Below are positions 16,403 to 25,274 of a stretch of 64,000 bases of DNA, piece after piece; the stretch's first letter is position 1, and the number at the start of each line of letters is the position of its first letter. Origin of the DNA: Yoonia litorea. Its GTDB lineage: Bacteria > Pseudomonadota > Alphaproteobacteria > Rhodobacterales > Rhodobacteraceae. The stretch is from contig NZ_FOZM01000003.1 of NCBI RefSeq assembly GCF_900114675.1, positions 186,001 through 250,000 on the forward strand, in the 5' to 3' direction. The translations under genes and the position numbers were made by a program. Under the pieces are notes generated by a model. It had not been told where the DNA came from. It did no database searches and worked only from the letters and a program-made list of their open reading frames with translations.

Positions 16403-18850
16403 ATGTCTCAGACAATCAAAATGCAGCTCAATGGTCTGAATTGCGGATCATGTGTTGGCCGCGCCGAAAAGGCACTTTCAGAGGTTGAAGGTGTATCGGT
16501 GGTGGCGGTCAATCTCGCGAACGCAAATGCGACTGTGATATATGATGCCCCTGCCAACCCTGCTGCGCTGACCGAGGCGCTGGATGCCGCAGGTTATCCC
16601 GCCACCCTTGATCAGGTCGTTCTTGACGTGGAAGGGTTGAACTGTGGCTCCTGCGTTGGTCGCGTCGAGCGGGCCTTGGAGGGTGCGGAGGGCGTTTCGG
16701 AAGTTGCGGTCAGCCTCGCATCCGAAACTGCCACGGTGAAGTACGTGAATGGTGCGACAACGCCCCAGATACTTGCAGGTGTCTCGACACAGGCAGGCTA
16801 CAAGGCCAAGCCGCGCATCGATGCGACAGTATCAACCGAGCGCAAAAGCGCTGAGGCTGAGGCCCTTTCTCGTCGGGTTCTTGTTGCTGGCATTCTGACA
16901 CTGCCGGTTTTCATCATGGAAATGGGCAGTCACTTTGTTCCGGGCATGCATCATCTGATCGCGCAGACAATCGGGTTGCAGACAAGCTGGTTGATCCAGT
17001 TTGTGCTCGTTACTCTTGTGCTTGCATGGCCCGGGCGAATTTTCTTTGAACGCGGCATACCCGCGCTCCTAAAAGGTGCACCGGATATGAATGCCCTCGT
17101 TGCAATCGGGACGCTGGCCGCTTGGAGCTTCTCGACCATCGCGACATTTGTCCCATCACTTTTGCCGGAGGGGACGCGCGCGGTCTATTATGAGGCTGCG
17201 GCAGTGATCGTGACGCTTATTCTATTGGGGCGCTGGTTGGAGGCGCGCGCCAAAGGGCGCACCGGTGAAGCAATCCGTAAGCTTGTCGGCCTTCAGCCCA
17301 AAACGGCTATGGTCGAGATTGAAGGCGACGCGCGCGAAGTCCCCATTGATGAGATCTCGGTCGGCCAAATCGTGCGGGTCCGCCCAGGTGAACGTGTGGC
17401 GCTTGATGGCACGGTTGTGCGAGGAAGCAGCTTCGTCGATGAAAGCATGATCACAGGTGAGCCTGTTCCTGTCGAAAAGGTGGAGGGCCAAACTGTGACG
17501 GGTGGGACGGTGAACGGGGCAGGGGCCTTTAGTTTCCGCGTGACCAAAACTGGCGAAGACACAATGCTTTCGCAGATCATTCGGATGGTCGAAGACGCAC
17601 AAGGGGCAAAGCTGCCTATTCAGGATCTGGTCAACCGTATTACGATGTATTTCGTGCCAGCAGTGTTGGTTATTGCTGCGGTAACTATCGGAATGTGGCT
17701 GATTTTCGGGCCTGATCCGGCCTTGAGTTTTGCGCTTGTCGCCGGGGTTGCTGTCCTGATTGTGGCCTGTCCTTGTGCGATGGGACTTGCGACGCCGACA
17801 TCGATCATGGTCGGCACAGGACGCGCGGCTGAAATGGGCGTCTTGTTCCGCAAAGGAGATGCGCTTCAAGCACTTCAGGACGTGAGTGTCGTAGCCTTTG
17901 ATAAGACAGGCACGTTGACGGAAGGTCGCCCGGCGCTCACGACTTTTGAGGTGGTTGACCATGATGCTGACGCGGTTCTGCAGAAGGTCGCGAGCGTCGA
18001 AAGCCATAGTGAACACCCGATTGCTCAGGCGATTGTACGTGCCGCCAAGGAAAAAGGGTTGTCAATTGCCGCTCCGCAAAAATTCAAAACGCTGACGGGT
18101 TTTGGAATTGAGGCCGGTGTCGGCGAAAGTGAAGTTCTGATTGGTGCAGATCGTTTGATGGTCAAACATGGGATCGACCTCGGCGCATTGAGCAACTTGG
18201 CCGAAGAAATCGCCTCGAACGGTGAAACACCGCTTTATGCCGCGATCGATGGCAAGCTTGCCGCGCTTATCGGTGTCTCTGATCCGGTCAAAGAGGCCAC
18301 ACCAGCAACCATTGCCGCGTTGCATCGTATGGGAAAGCAGGTTGCCATGATCACCGGCGACAATGCTGCCACGGCCAAGGTGATCGCAAAACGCGTCGGT
18401 ATTGATCATGTGGTGGCAGAGGTGCTTCCAGATGGGAAGGTGCGGGCAATAAATGCCTTGCGCGACGAACATGGAAAGATCGCCTTTGTCGGTGATGGTA
18501 TCAACGATGCTCCGGCGCTCGCTGCTTCTGATGTCGGTATCGCGATTGGAACTGGCACAGATGTTGCCATTGAAAGTGCCGATGTTGTCTTGATGTCTGG
18601 TTCGATTGGCGGGGTGGTGAACGCTTTCGAGATCAGCCGCAGAACCATGCGGAACATCCGTGAAAACTTATTCTGGGCCTTCGCCTATAATACTGCCCTC
18701 ATCCCGGTTGCAGCAGGCGTGCTTTACGTGTTCGGCGGGCCACTTCTGTCGCCTATGCTTGCGGCGGGCGCGATGGCTTTGTCGAGCGTCTTTGTCCTGT
18801 CAAACGCTTTGCGCCTGGGTTGGGTGCCAAAAGTAGAGGCCGCAGGATGA
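16403..18850 (+). CDS. copA: Copper-exporting P1B-type ATPase
   Basis: Inner-membrane Cu(I) efflux pump of 815 residues. Two N-terminal heavy-metal domains each carry GLNCGSC (Cys14/Cys17 and Cys81/Cys84). Then come about eight membrane helices with the transport motif CPC in [15 protein letters not shown], the phosphatase loop [11 protein letters not shown], the phosphorylation motif DKTGTLTEG, the SEHP loop and the hinge [10 protein letters not shown]. The ATG at 16403 is preferred over an in-frame upstream ATG at 16355 that overlaps the promoter. The stop overlaps the cueR start by four bases (ATGA), so pump and sensor are one operon under a CueR-type promoter. Confidence 0.96.
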   Translation: MSQTIKMQLNGLNCGSCVGRAEKALSEVEGVSVVAVNLANANATVIYDAPANPAALTEALDAAGYPATLDQVVLDVEGLNCGSCVGRVERALEGAEGVSEVAVSLASETATVKYVNGATTPQILAGVSTQAGYKAKPRIDATVSTERKSAEAEALSRRVLVAGILTLPVFIMEMGSHFVPGMHHLIAQTIGLQTSWLIQFVLVTLVLAWPGRIFFERGIPALLKGAPDMNALVAIGTLAAWSFSTIATFVPSLLPEGTRAVYYEAAAVIVTLILLGRWLEARAKGRTGEAIRKLVGLQPKTAMVEIEGDAREVPIDEISVGQIVRVRPGERVALDGTVVRGSSFVDESMITGEPVPVEKVEGQTVTGGTVNGAGAFSFRVTKTGEDTMLSQIIRMVEDAQGAKLPIQDLVNRITMYFVPAVLVIAAVTIGMWLIFGPDPALSFALVAGVAVLIVACPCAMGLATPTSIMVGTGRAAEMGVLFRKGDALQALQDVSVVAFDKTGTLTEGRPALTTFEVVDHDADAVLQKVASVESHSEHPIAQAIVRAAKEKGLSIAAPQKFKTLTGFGIEAGVGESEVLIGADRLMVKHGIDLGALSNLAEEIASNGETPLYAAIDGKLAALIGVSDPVKEATPATIAALHRMGKQVAMITGDNAATAKVIAKRVGIDHVVAEVLPDGKVRAINALRDEHGKIAFVGDGINDAPALAASDVGIAIGTGTDVAIESADVVLMSGSIGGVVNAFEISRRTMRNIRENLFWAFAYNTALIPVAAGVLYVFGGPLLSPMLAAGAMALSSVFVLSNALRLGWVPKVEAAG

Positions 18851-19236
18851 ACATTAAAGAAGCTGCCAAACTCTCTGGCCTGCCAGCCAAGACCATCCGC
18901 TATTACGAGGATATCGGTCTGGTAAAGCCACTTCGCGACAATAACGGGTATCGCGCTTTTCGCGAAACCGATACGCACAAACTGACCTTTCTGGGCCGTG
19001 CGAGGGCGCTGGGTTTCACGATTGAGGATTGCCGCAATTTGCTGGCTTTATGGGAAGATCGTTCACGTGCGAGTGCAGATGTTCGTGCAATCGCACAGGA
19101 TCATTTGAATGAGATCGAATCCAAGATTGCGGATCTGCAAGACATGCAGCGGACCCTTTCGGAGCTTGTCGAAAGTTGTGCCGGGGATGACCGGCCTGAT
19201 TGCCCGATCCTTCAAAAGCTTGGACAAGAAGCCTAA
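18847..19236 (+). CDS. cueR: Copper-responsive MerR-family activator
   Basis: Sensor-activator of 129 residues: N-terminal winged helix ([21 protein letters not shown]), dimerisation helix (residues about 80-110), and the Cu(I)-binding loop with Cys111 and Cys119 eight residues apart, the spacing of CueR Cys112/Cys120. A Ser rather than Cys at the helix start (around residue 76-78) fits a monovalent-metal sensor. Overlaps copA by four bases and should regulate the promoter at 16340-16370, and thus itself. Confidence 0.93.
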   Translation: MNIKEAAKLSGLPAKTIRYYEDIGLVKPLRDNNGYRAFRETDTHKLTFLGRARALGFTIEDCRNLLALWEDRSRASADVRAIAQDHLNEIESKIADLQDMQRTLSELVESCAGDDRPDCPILQKLGQEA

Positions 19237-19262
19237 AAAAAGCGGGCCCGTTGGGGCCCGCT
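19235..19262 (-). terminator. Terminator shared by convergent ends (minus-strand PilJ-like gene)
   Basis: Nine-base-pair stem AGCGGGCCC (19241-19249) with GGGCCCGCT (19254-19262), loop GTTG. A run of A residues to its left becomes a U-run for minus-strand transcripts, so it terminates the gene at 19278; it may also help end cueR. Confidence 0.8.
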
Positions 19263-19277
19263 GATCATTGAGCGCAT

Positions 19278-20759
19278 TTACATCAGGCTTTGCACGTTGA
19301 TGCCGAATGTGACGGCGCCAATCACCTCGCCTGTGTCGGGATCCGTGATCGGAAGCGATGCCTGCGATTGATAGAACCCCGTGCTGTCGTCGAATTCCAC
19401 ATCACTGATATGTAAAGCCTCGGGCCCGACCAGATAGGTTTGCTGCCACTTTGCCTCGTCGCCCTGCCAGTAATCAGATGTTTCGACGCTCTGGGCCACG
19501 TTGAGACCTTTGTTGTCCATCACGAACACCTCGGTCACAAAACCTGCCGTCGCGTCCTGTTTTGTCCGTAGCCATCCGGACACGTCGCTGCTCAGAAGAC
19601 GATTGATGAGTGGACCCCCGCCTTCACCAGCTTCCGCGCGCCATTGCTGATCAAGCGCGACAACCGCGTCTTCATTCAGGTCGCTGTGCGCCATATTCTG
19701 CGATTGCAGAGCCGCGATGACGGCAGGATCAGTCATCCAGCCGGCAAGCTCATTGCGCGCGTAGGCTTCCAGCGGGATTCGATAGACGTCGTCCTGTCCC
19801 GGAGTTGCGATAAGGTAGAGCGTGATTGCATTATTCATCGCCACAGAAAGTCGCGCTGTCAGGTCCGCGGAAGCCTCAACGTCCGCAACCGTCGGCGTAT
19901 TTCCGGCAATGGCATTGTCATAGATGCCGCGCACACCACGCCAGACAGTGAAGATTTCACTCAAGCGGTCTGAGACCGTCTCATTCGGGGGCGGGTTGAT
20001 GCCTGCCGCCGGAAAGCCATCGCGCAACGCAATAAGCGTTCGATCAAACAGATCGACAGTTTCGGCAAGTTCCGCGGCAGTTGTCTCGTCTCCGGTTCCG
20101 GCGGCCAACTGGCACATGGCGCGGGTCATACGATATGCCAGCGCCCGCTGACGGACCGCGAAATTGAGAACGGTCGCATCGCTTTGCAGCAACGACTGTG
20201 GATCGGCATATTGCCCGGACACATCGGATGCCGTCTGTTCAGTCTGGGCGAAGAGTTCAGCATAGTTTGCCGCAATGATGGTGGCATCTGCGCTTTCTCC
20301 AGCCCCAGTCGCGAGATTCTGTGCGGCAGAAGCGAGCGGTTTCCAAAGGTCGGCAGTGGCTTGAAGTGACGTCAGCGTCCGTGCGCGGCGTTCAGGTCCG
20401 GGCATACCAAGTGCAGGATCGCCATCAATCAGACCTGTGATAATCGCGCTGAAATCTTCTGATGCATTCTTGAGTTCTGCGCGGGCTAGATCGGTGCCGA
20501 TGCCAGCATCAATTCGGCAACTGGCCGATGCGACAGCTTCGGTGAGTGAGCGCAAACTCGCAGAGCGGCTAACGCGCGCCTTTCCACCGTTTGCAACTTC
20601 TGTATTTGCAGTCTCGGCGTTGGCGATTGTGGGTTGCCAAAGCCCGGTTGTGGGAAATGCAATGACAGCCAAAGCAAAGATCAAAGCCTGGCTGCCACCT
20701 TTAGCATTCGCAAATGTCGTGAGAACAGATCGTTGAGATTCAGAATCCCGGTTGTGCAT
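19278..20759 (-). CDS. Exported protein with two PilJ-like modules and a C-terminal Cache/PDC sensor domain
   Basis: A 493-residue exported protein of unknown function. The hydrophobic segment at about residues 26-49 (LIFALAVIAFPTTGLW to IANA) looks like a signal peptide. Two degenerate PilJ/NarX-type four-helix modules follow (about 65-200 and 205-300), recognised by SRSASLRSLTEAVASASC and AVRQRALAYRMTRAMCQ, each with one Cys. The end (about 385-493) resembles a Cache/PDC fold (VTEVFVMDNKGLNVAQS, then PDTGEVIGAVTFGINVQSL). There is no transmembrane output helix, kinase or methyl-accepting domain, so any signal must go to a partner. A terminator separates it from the PstS-OmpA gene upstream. 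A distinct PilJ-like protein is encoded at 59608. Confidence 0.75.
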   Translation of the reverse strand: MHNRDSESQRSVLTTFANAKGGSQALIFALAVIAFPTTGLWQPTIANAETANTEVANGGKARVSRSASLRSLTEAVASASCRIDAGIGTDLARAELKNASEDFSAIITGLIDGDPALGMPGPERRARTLTSLQATADLWKPLASAAQNLATGAGESADATIIAANYAELFAQTEQTASDVSGQYADPQSLLQSDATVLNFAVRQRALAYRMTRAMCQLAAGTGDETTAAELAETVDLFDRTLIALRDGFPAAGINPPPNETVSDRLSEIFTVWRGVRGIYDNAIAGNTPTVADVEASADLTARLSVAMNNAITLYLIATPGQDDVYRIPLEAYARNELAGWMTDPAVIAALQSQNMAHSDLNEDAVVALDQQWRAEAGEGGGPLINRLLSSDVSGWLRTKQDATAGFVTEVFVMDNKGLNVAQSVETSDYWQGDEAKWQQTYLVGPEALHISDVEFDDSTGFYQSQASLPITDPDTGEVIGAVTFGINVQSLM

Positions 20760-20933
20760 CGTTGGTTCCTATCTTTGTAGGGACGTGCACGCGCATTTTG
20801 CCCTACCAACCTTTGGCCAAAGGAATACTCATTAAACAACACGCAGTTATAACATCGGAAGGAAGCGCCCAATACGCGGGCCGTCCGGCTCATGGCCAAT
20901 CGCAGCCATCAAGAAGCGACAATCGTAAAAGAA

Positions 20934-20965
20934 AGCGGCAGGCATCTGCGTTGATGCCTGCCGCT
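20934..20965 (-). terminator. Terminator of the PstS-OmpA gene
   Basis: Thirteen-base-pair perfect stem AGCGGCAGGCATC (20934-20946) with GATGCCTGCCGCT (20953-20965), loop TGCGTT, followed on the minus strand by TTCTTTT. It lies 14 bases past the stop codon at 20980. Confidence 0.85.
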
Positions 20966-20979
20966 CTGGATGGAAAGAC

Positions 20980-22578
20980 TTAGCTTTCAGTCGTGCTTGC
21001 GATCCAGATTTCGACACGGCGGTTGATACCGCGTCCACGCTCTGAGACGTTGCAGGCAGATGGTGCAACTTCACCGTAGCCTTTTGTCACCATGTTGATG
21101 CCAGCAAGGCGGTCGCCAGCAGCGTCGCGGATTTCATCCAGCACCGCACCTGCGCGCTCAATGGCAAGGGCACGGTTGGCTTCGAACGGGCCGACATCGT
21201 CGGTGAAACCAACAACGGCGATCTCTGTCCCGACGGGCATGTCCTCAAGATATGCGATCAGACGCTGCAAATCGAGACGGCCACGTTCGTCGAGGCGGGA
21301 GGAGCCTGTCCGGAAGCGGAACGTTGTCGACAAGCGGTCGTAGTTAGACATTTCGGTGAGCATGTCAGACATGATTTCGCCTTCGAAACCGATGTCATAA
21401 CGCTGTGTCTCCTGGATCAGGGCTGCACGACGTGGGTCATCTTCACCTTGGCTGCGGCGAACGATACCCAGATCGATAAAGCCGGATTTGCCGATCACGC
21501 TGTCAGCTTCGTTCGACATGACGTAGTCGAGGAAAGCTTGCGCGCTATCATCCAGATTGTCGGAGCGATTGTAGAGATACATACGACGGCTGAGTTCGTA
21601 TTCCTCGGTCTTGGCCGAGAACGCATCAGGCTGTGTCGAGATTCCGCACTCGTTCAGCAGCTGAACGGGCTTGGCGCCACGCTGGAACGCATAGCCAAGG
21701 TAGCCGATGGCGTTGCGGTCATGGAACATGACGTTCGACATGGCCTGATCATCCGCTGCAATGGCTTGCGGACGGAACGCTGGGCGGTCCTCACCATAAA
21801 GATACGACATGAAGTAGTCATAGGACGCCGAATTTTGCTCGTGTGAGATCACATTGATTTCGCGGTCAGGGCCACCAACTTCAGACCAATTGGTGATCTG
21901 TCCGGAGAAGATGCCGGCAAGCTGTTCTGACGAAAGCTGATCGACAGGGTTCGAGTCGTGTGTGACGACGACCATGCTGTCCACCGCAATAATCCGTTCT
22001 TGCGTTGGGCTCACCATGCTGCCAGCGCCATCTGCGCGGAGTGCGCGAGCTTCGTCCTGAGTGATACGACGAGATGACATACCGATCGCGGCGTCACCTT
22101 CCAGCAGTGCCTCGAATGCATTGTCATCATCCGTGGACGAAACGAGATAAGAACCGATCTCGTCGCCAAAGCCACCATCGTCAATCAGCGTTGCAATCGA
22201 CTCGCCAGCGGCGGAGTTTGTGATTTCAGCATCCGCATCCAGCGAAGCGGCAAAGCCGGTCATCAGCAATGGCATCATGCCAAGGCCGATTGCTTCAGAA
22301 CCCACGATTGTTACATCGGCGGAAGCTGTTTCAAACGTTGGACAAGCAGCACCTTCACAAATCACGCTGCTTGCGGCGATCCGCAGATCACCCAAGGCGG
22401 TCCGCAGAACGTATGTTTCATTTTCAAACGAAATAAACTGACCGGTGACATTGATTGTGCCATCGGTCGATACCAGCGTAACATCCTGTGCCAGCGAAGC
22501 TGACGGTGCCAAGAACGCGGAGGCGAGAGCCAGGCTCGCCGCAGACGTCTTGAGTGTTTTCTTAAGCTTCATCGCCAA
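20980..22578 (-). CDS. Phosphate-binding-like (PstS) domain fused to OmpA-like peptidoglycan-binding domain
   Basis: Exported two-domain protein of about 532 residues. After the signal peptide (TSAASLALASAFLAPSASLA) and an N-terminal stretch (residues 35-85), a PstS-type periplasmic binding domain spans about 90-385 (GSEAIGLGMMPLLMTGF; GESIATLIDDGGFGDEI; AAIGMSSRRIT; ISHEQNSASYDYF). The C-terminal OmpA domain (about 415-530) has FRFRTGSSRLDERGRLDL, GFTDDVGPFEANRALAIERA and RGINRRVEIWI, which should anchor it to peptidoglycan. TTG at 22578 has AGGAG eight bases upstream; the ATG at 22572 is the alternative. Ligand unknown. Confidence 0.85.
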   Translation of the reverse strand: MAMKLKKTLKTSAASLALASAFLAPSASLAQDVTLVSTDGTINVTGQFISFENETYVLRTALGDLRIAASSVICEGAACPTFETASADVTIVGSEAIGLGMMPLLMTGFAASLDADAEITNSAAGESIATLIDDGGFGDEIGSYLVSSTDDDNAFEALLEGDAAIGMSSRRITQDEARALRADGAGSMVSPTQERIIAVDSMVVVTHDSNPVDQLSSEQLAGIFSGQITNWSEVGGPDREINVISHEQNSASYDYFMSYLYGEDRPAFRPQAIAADDQAMSNVMFHDRNAIGYLGYAFQRGAKPVQLLNECGISTQPDAFSAKTEEYELSRRMYLYNRSDNLDDSAQAFLDYVMSNEADSVIGKSGFIDLGIVRRSQGEDDPRRAALIQETQRYDIGFEGEIMSDMLTEMSNYDRLSTTFRFRTGSSRLDERGRLDLQRLIAYLEDMPVGTEIAVVGFTDDVGPFEANRALAIERAGAVLDEIRDAAGDRLAGINMVTKGYGEVAPSACNVSERGRGINRRVEIWIASTTES

Positions 22579-22883
22579 AGTCTTCTCTCCTCTATCGTTT
22601 CAGAGCCTTCCCGGGCCCGTCGACCGTTGTTGTGATTGAGGGTGTCGGAATTGCGACATCACCTCCAAGCAAGATCATGAGAGGAAACAAACACGCGAAT
22701 TTGGGGCAAATTGTGTCGAGAGAATGTTTGTTTTGTAGAAAGATCGCGGTCCCAGCCGGCCTGTTTCAGCCGAATTTGGCGTGTTTCGCCACTTTCTCAC
22801 GGCTCCGGGCGTGGTTTCAGCAATCTGAGTGCTCGACTTGGATTGTATCGCGATTCGAGAACAATCAGGCTTCAACGCATGGT
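22579..22883. other. Intergenic region upstream of the PstS-OmpA gene
   Basis: About 300 bases between two minus-strand genes. It should hold the promoter of the PstS-OmpA gene and the end of the sensor kinase transcript. I find no hairpin with a U-run, no convincing small gene and no clear promoter hexamers. Confidence 0.5.
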
Positions 22884-24338
22884 TTAGCCCCGAGCGATCG
22901 TCAGACGGGCGATCAGACCAGCCTTTCCTTCTGCGAAACTCAAGCTCCCTCCGTGTTCCAATGCGATAGTAGACGCGATTGTTAGTCCCATTCCGTAGCC
23001 AGGGATTGGTGTGGCGTTTTTGCCTCGTTGGAAAGGAGCGGTCAGCGCGTTGATTTCGCTAATTGCGGTCGGGCCACCTTCGTCTTCAACAAGGATGTGC
23101 ACCTGAGTTGCCTCTGTTTCCAAACGCACCGCGGCGCGGCGCCCGTATTTGAGGGCATTGTCAATTAGATTGGATAACGCGCGCTGAAGGGCAATCGGAC
23201 GGGCGTGCACGATCACTTGTGAGGTGTCGGTCAATTCAGTGCTGCCACGGCGAGACATGAAAATGGATTGTCCCCCTTTTATGACGACGCGCTCGGTTTT
23301 CTCGAAAATAACCGGTTTATCGATGTCTGCGTAGTCCGCGACGGTTGCGTCGATCAGTGAGGTCAGAGAGACCCTTCGCGGTTCTTCCGTATTCAGTTCT
23401 GCGCGCGTGTAAGTCAGAACGCTTTCGATAATTCCGGTCATCTGATCAATGTCGGAGTCGAATTTTTTCCGCAACTCCTCGTCTGCGATCAACTCACTGC
23501 GTAGTTTCAGCCGAAGCGCAGGCGTACCGAGGTCATGGCTTACGCCGGACAAAACCATCGCACGATCTGCAAGGTGTTGACGCTGGGTATCGCGGTAATC
23601 ATTCACGGCGGCAATGATCGCTTGGAGTTCTTCGGGACCCTCTCTTGCGAAATCATCAGCTGCACCGATCCGCCGCCTGGATTGCAGCAGTTCGGCAAAG
23701 GCGGTGAATTGTGCAGCCGTGTTTACTGCAATGCTTCCAAGACTGAAGAGTGCAAGGAACCCCAAGAGTGTTGCTGCTAGGCGGTTGTCATTCGGTGCCG
23801 CGTCGCACGACCAGACTGCGTCGCCCCTTACCCCGCGCCATGCAGTTTCACCGAAACTGACCAGCAGCAATGCATCGCTGCAATAGGTAGCGATCAGCGC
23901 AGTCACATCACCCATCGTTTTAGGCAGCGAATGTGCACCGCTTTGGTCAATTTCTGAGATGGGGTAAACCAGATCAGGCGAAAGAATTGCGATCCGAAGC
24001 GCCCCGGACGCCAGCCGGTCGGCAGGGTTCTCAGGCGTCGCGGTAAGGTAGGTGACGAAGATCGGACTTGGCGCAGCACGCATCCGCTCAAACTCGCCCG
24101 CCTCAGCGCGAGCCTGATCAGATTGTGAAAGCACGACTTCTGAAACTTCTGATGGCAGGGGGCGGTCGGAGCGAACAGACTCGAAGATGAGGACACCCAT
24201 CTGTTCTGCACGCAGCAAATGCTTGTCCCATGCAGCCTTGGACGACAACCATAAGGCGGCCGTTCCAACGCCACAGAAAAATGCAACGACCGCAAGCGCA
24301 ACGCCGCCAACCCTGAGGCTGCCGAGTGGCGATATCAC
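22884..24338 (-). CDS. Sensor histidine kinase (partner of the response regulator at 24335)
   Basis: Inner-membrane sensor of 484 residues. First membrane helix at residues 10-31, periplasmic sensor domain about 32-185, second helix about 186-211 (LAATLLGFLALFSLGSIAVNT), then a HAMP-like linker. The dimerisation helix has the phosphoacceptor His268 in SGVSHDLGTPALRLKL, followed by the ATPase domain with N-box NLIDNALKYG and G-box GYGMGLTIASTIALEHGG. Its start overlaps the response regulator stop by four bases, so it is the second gene of that operon. Position next to a glucose-type ABC transporter recalls GtrS/GltR of pseudomonads. The periplasmic ligand is not readable from sequence. Confidence 0.9.
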   Translation of the reverse strand: MISPLGSLRVGGVALAVVAFFCGVGTAALWLSSKAAWDKHLLRAEQMGVLIFESVRSDRPLPSEVSEVVLSQSDQARAEAGEFERMRAAPSPIFVTYLTATPENPADRLASGALRIAILSPDLVYPISEIDQSGAHSLPKTMGDVTALIATYCSDALLLVSFGETAWRGVRGDAVWSCDAAPNDNRLAATLLGFLALFSLGSIAVNTAAQFTAFAELLQSRRRIGAADDFAREGPEELQAIIAAVNDYRDTQRQHLADRAMVLSGVSHDLGTPALRLKLRSELIADEELRKKFDSDIDQMTGIIESVLTYTRAELNTEEPRRVSLTSLIDATVADYADIDKPVIFEKTERVVIKGGQSIFMSRRGSTELTDTSQVIVHARPIALQRALSNLIDNALKYGRRAAVRLETEATQVHILVEDEGGPTAISEINALTAPFQRGKNATPIPGYGMGLTIASTIALEHGGSLSFAEGKAGLIARLTIARG

Positions 24339-25063
24339 GAGGGGGTCACTTCAACATCCGCAGCGAAGACATAGCCTACACCGCGTTGGGTTTTGATGAG
24401 CTTTGGATCCTTGGGGTCTTTCTCGATCTTATTGCGCAGTCGCCCGACCAGCACGTCAATTGCTCTTCCGCTTGAGTCACCATCAGTGCCAGTGACATCA
24501 AGGGCAGCTGCGATCTCTTCGCGGGTGAGGGGGATGTGCGGATTTGCCAAAAGCGCCTGGAGCAAGCTGATTTCACGTCGTGAAAGCGTAACCTGATAGC
24601 CCTCTGGCGACTTCACCTCGTCGCTGCGACCGTCGTAAAGCCAACCCGCAAAGGCAAATCGCGAAAGACGGCGCCTGTGAGCAAGCGAGGCAGTCCTGCG
24701 GGTGCGTGACATGACTGCTTTGATCCGAGCGAGAAGAAGGGACGTATTGAACGGTTTGGCAATATAGTCATCGGCCCCGACGGCATAACCTGCCATCCTT
24801 TGCTGATCGGTCGACAGGGCAGAGACCATGATAATTGGAACATCGTCATCCTCGCGCAGTTTGGCACAGATATCGATGCCGCTCTCGTCGCCCAACATCA
24901 CATCAAGCAATATCAGGTCGATCCGTCCTGCGGTCATGTGCTTGCGGATGTCGGCCTCGTTGGCGGCCGGCAGTGCAATCAAGCCATTGCGCTGCAAGAA
25001 CTGCGTCAGCATCGACCTGACTTCGGGGTCGTCATCGACAACCAGTATTCGCAGAATCGACAC
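24335..25063 (-). CDS. OmpR/PhoB-family response regulator
   Basis: Cytoplasmic regulator of 242 residues: receiver domain with the acidic pocket in VVDDDPE and phosphoacceptor Asp54 (LILLDVMLG), then a winged-helix DNA-binding domain (VTLSRREISLLQALLANPHIPLTREEIAAAL; VDVLVGRLRNKIEKDP; IKTQRGVGYVF). The reading frame is open to 25198, but the GTG at 25063 follows GGAGG by six bases and begins exactly at the receiver (SILRILVVDDD), so it is chosen. Divergent from the glucose-type ABC operon; phased GTAACA repeats in between are probably its binding sites. Confidence 0.9.
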   Translation of the reverse strand: MSILRILVVDDDPEVRSMLTQFLQRNGLIALPAANEADIRKHMTAGRIDLILLDVMLGDESGIDICAKLREDDDVPIIMVSALSTDQQRMAGYAVGADDYIAKPFNTSLLLARIKAVMSRTRRTASLAHRRRLSRFAFAGWLYDGRSDEVKSPEGYQVTLSRREISLLQALLANPHIPLTREEIAAALDVTGTDGDSSGRAIDVLVGRLRNKIEKDPKDPKLIKTQRGVGYVFAADVEVTPS

Positions 25064-25105
25064 GGCCCGCCTCCCTCGCGCTGTGATCTTGTCATCAGAG
25101 GGTTT

Positions 25106-25151
25106 GTAACAACAGGCAACAAAATCAATCCAGATGTAACAACGTGTAACA
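25106..25151. promoter_or_regulatory. Phased GTAACA direct repeats, probable response-regulator sites
   Basis: Two tandem sites, each made of two hexamers 10 bases apart: GTAACA at 25106 and GCAACA at 25116, then GTAACA at 25136 and GTAACA at 25146. The two sites start exactly 30 bases apart, i.e. on the same DNA face. Direct repeats with a period of 10-11 bases are what OmpR/PhoB-type dimers bind. They lie 43 bases before the response regulator start and about 124 bases before the ABC operon. Confidence 0.65.
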
Positions 25152-25274
25152 GACCGGCATAATTTCTGCGGGCGGCCCTTGAATTGACGCCGTTTCATTA
25201 TTGATCGAAGCGGCCCTCTCGCGGTTTGCTGCGGTGCACATCTAAGTGAGATGTCATTTTGGGAGGATCAAAGA

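Noticed and set aside
22579..22883. Possible small RNA or riboswitch upstream of the PstS-OmpA gene
   Set aside because: No stable stem with a U-run and no riboswitch consensus could be recognised.
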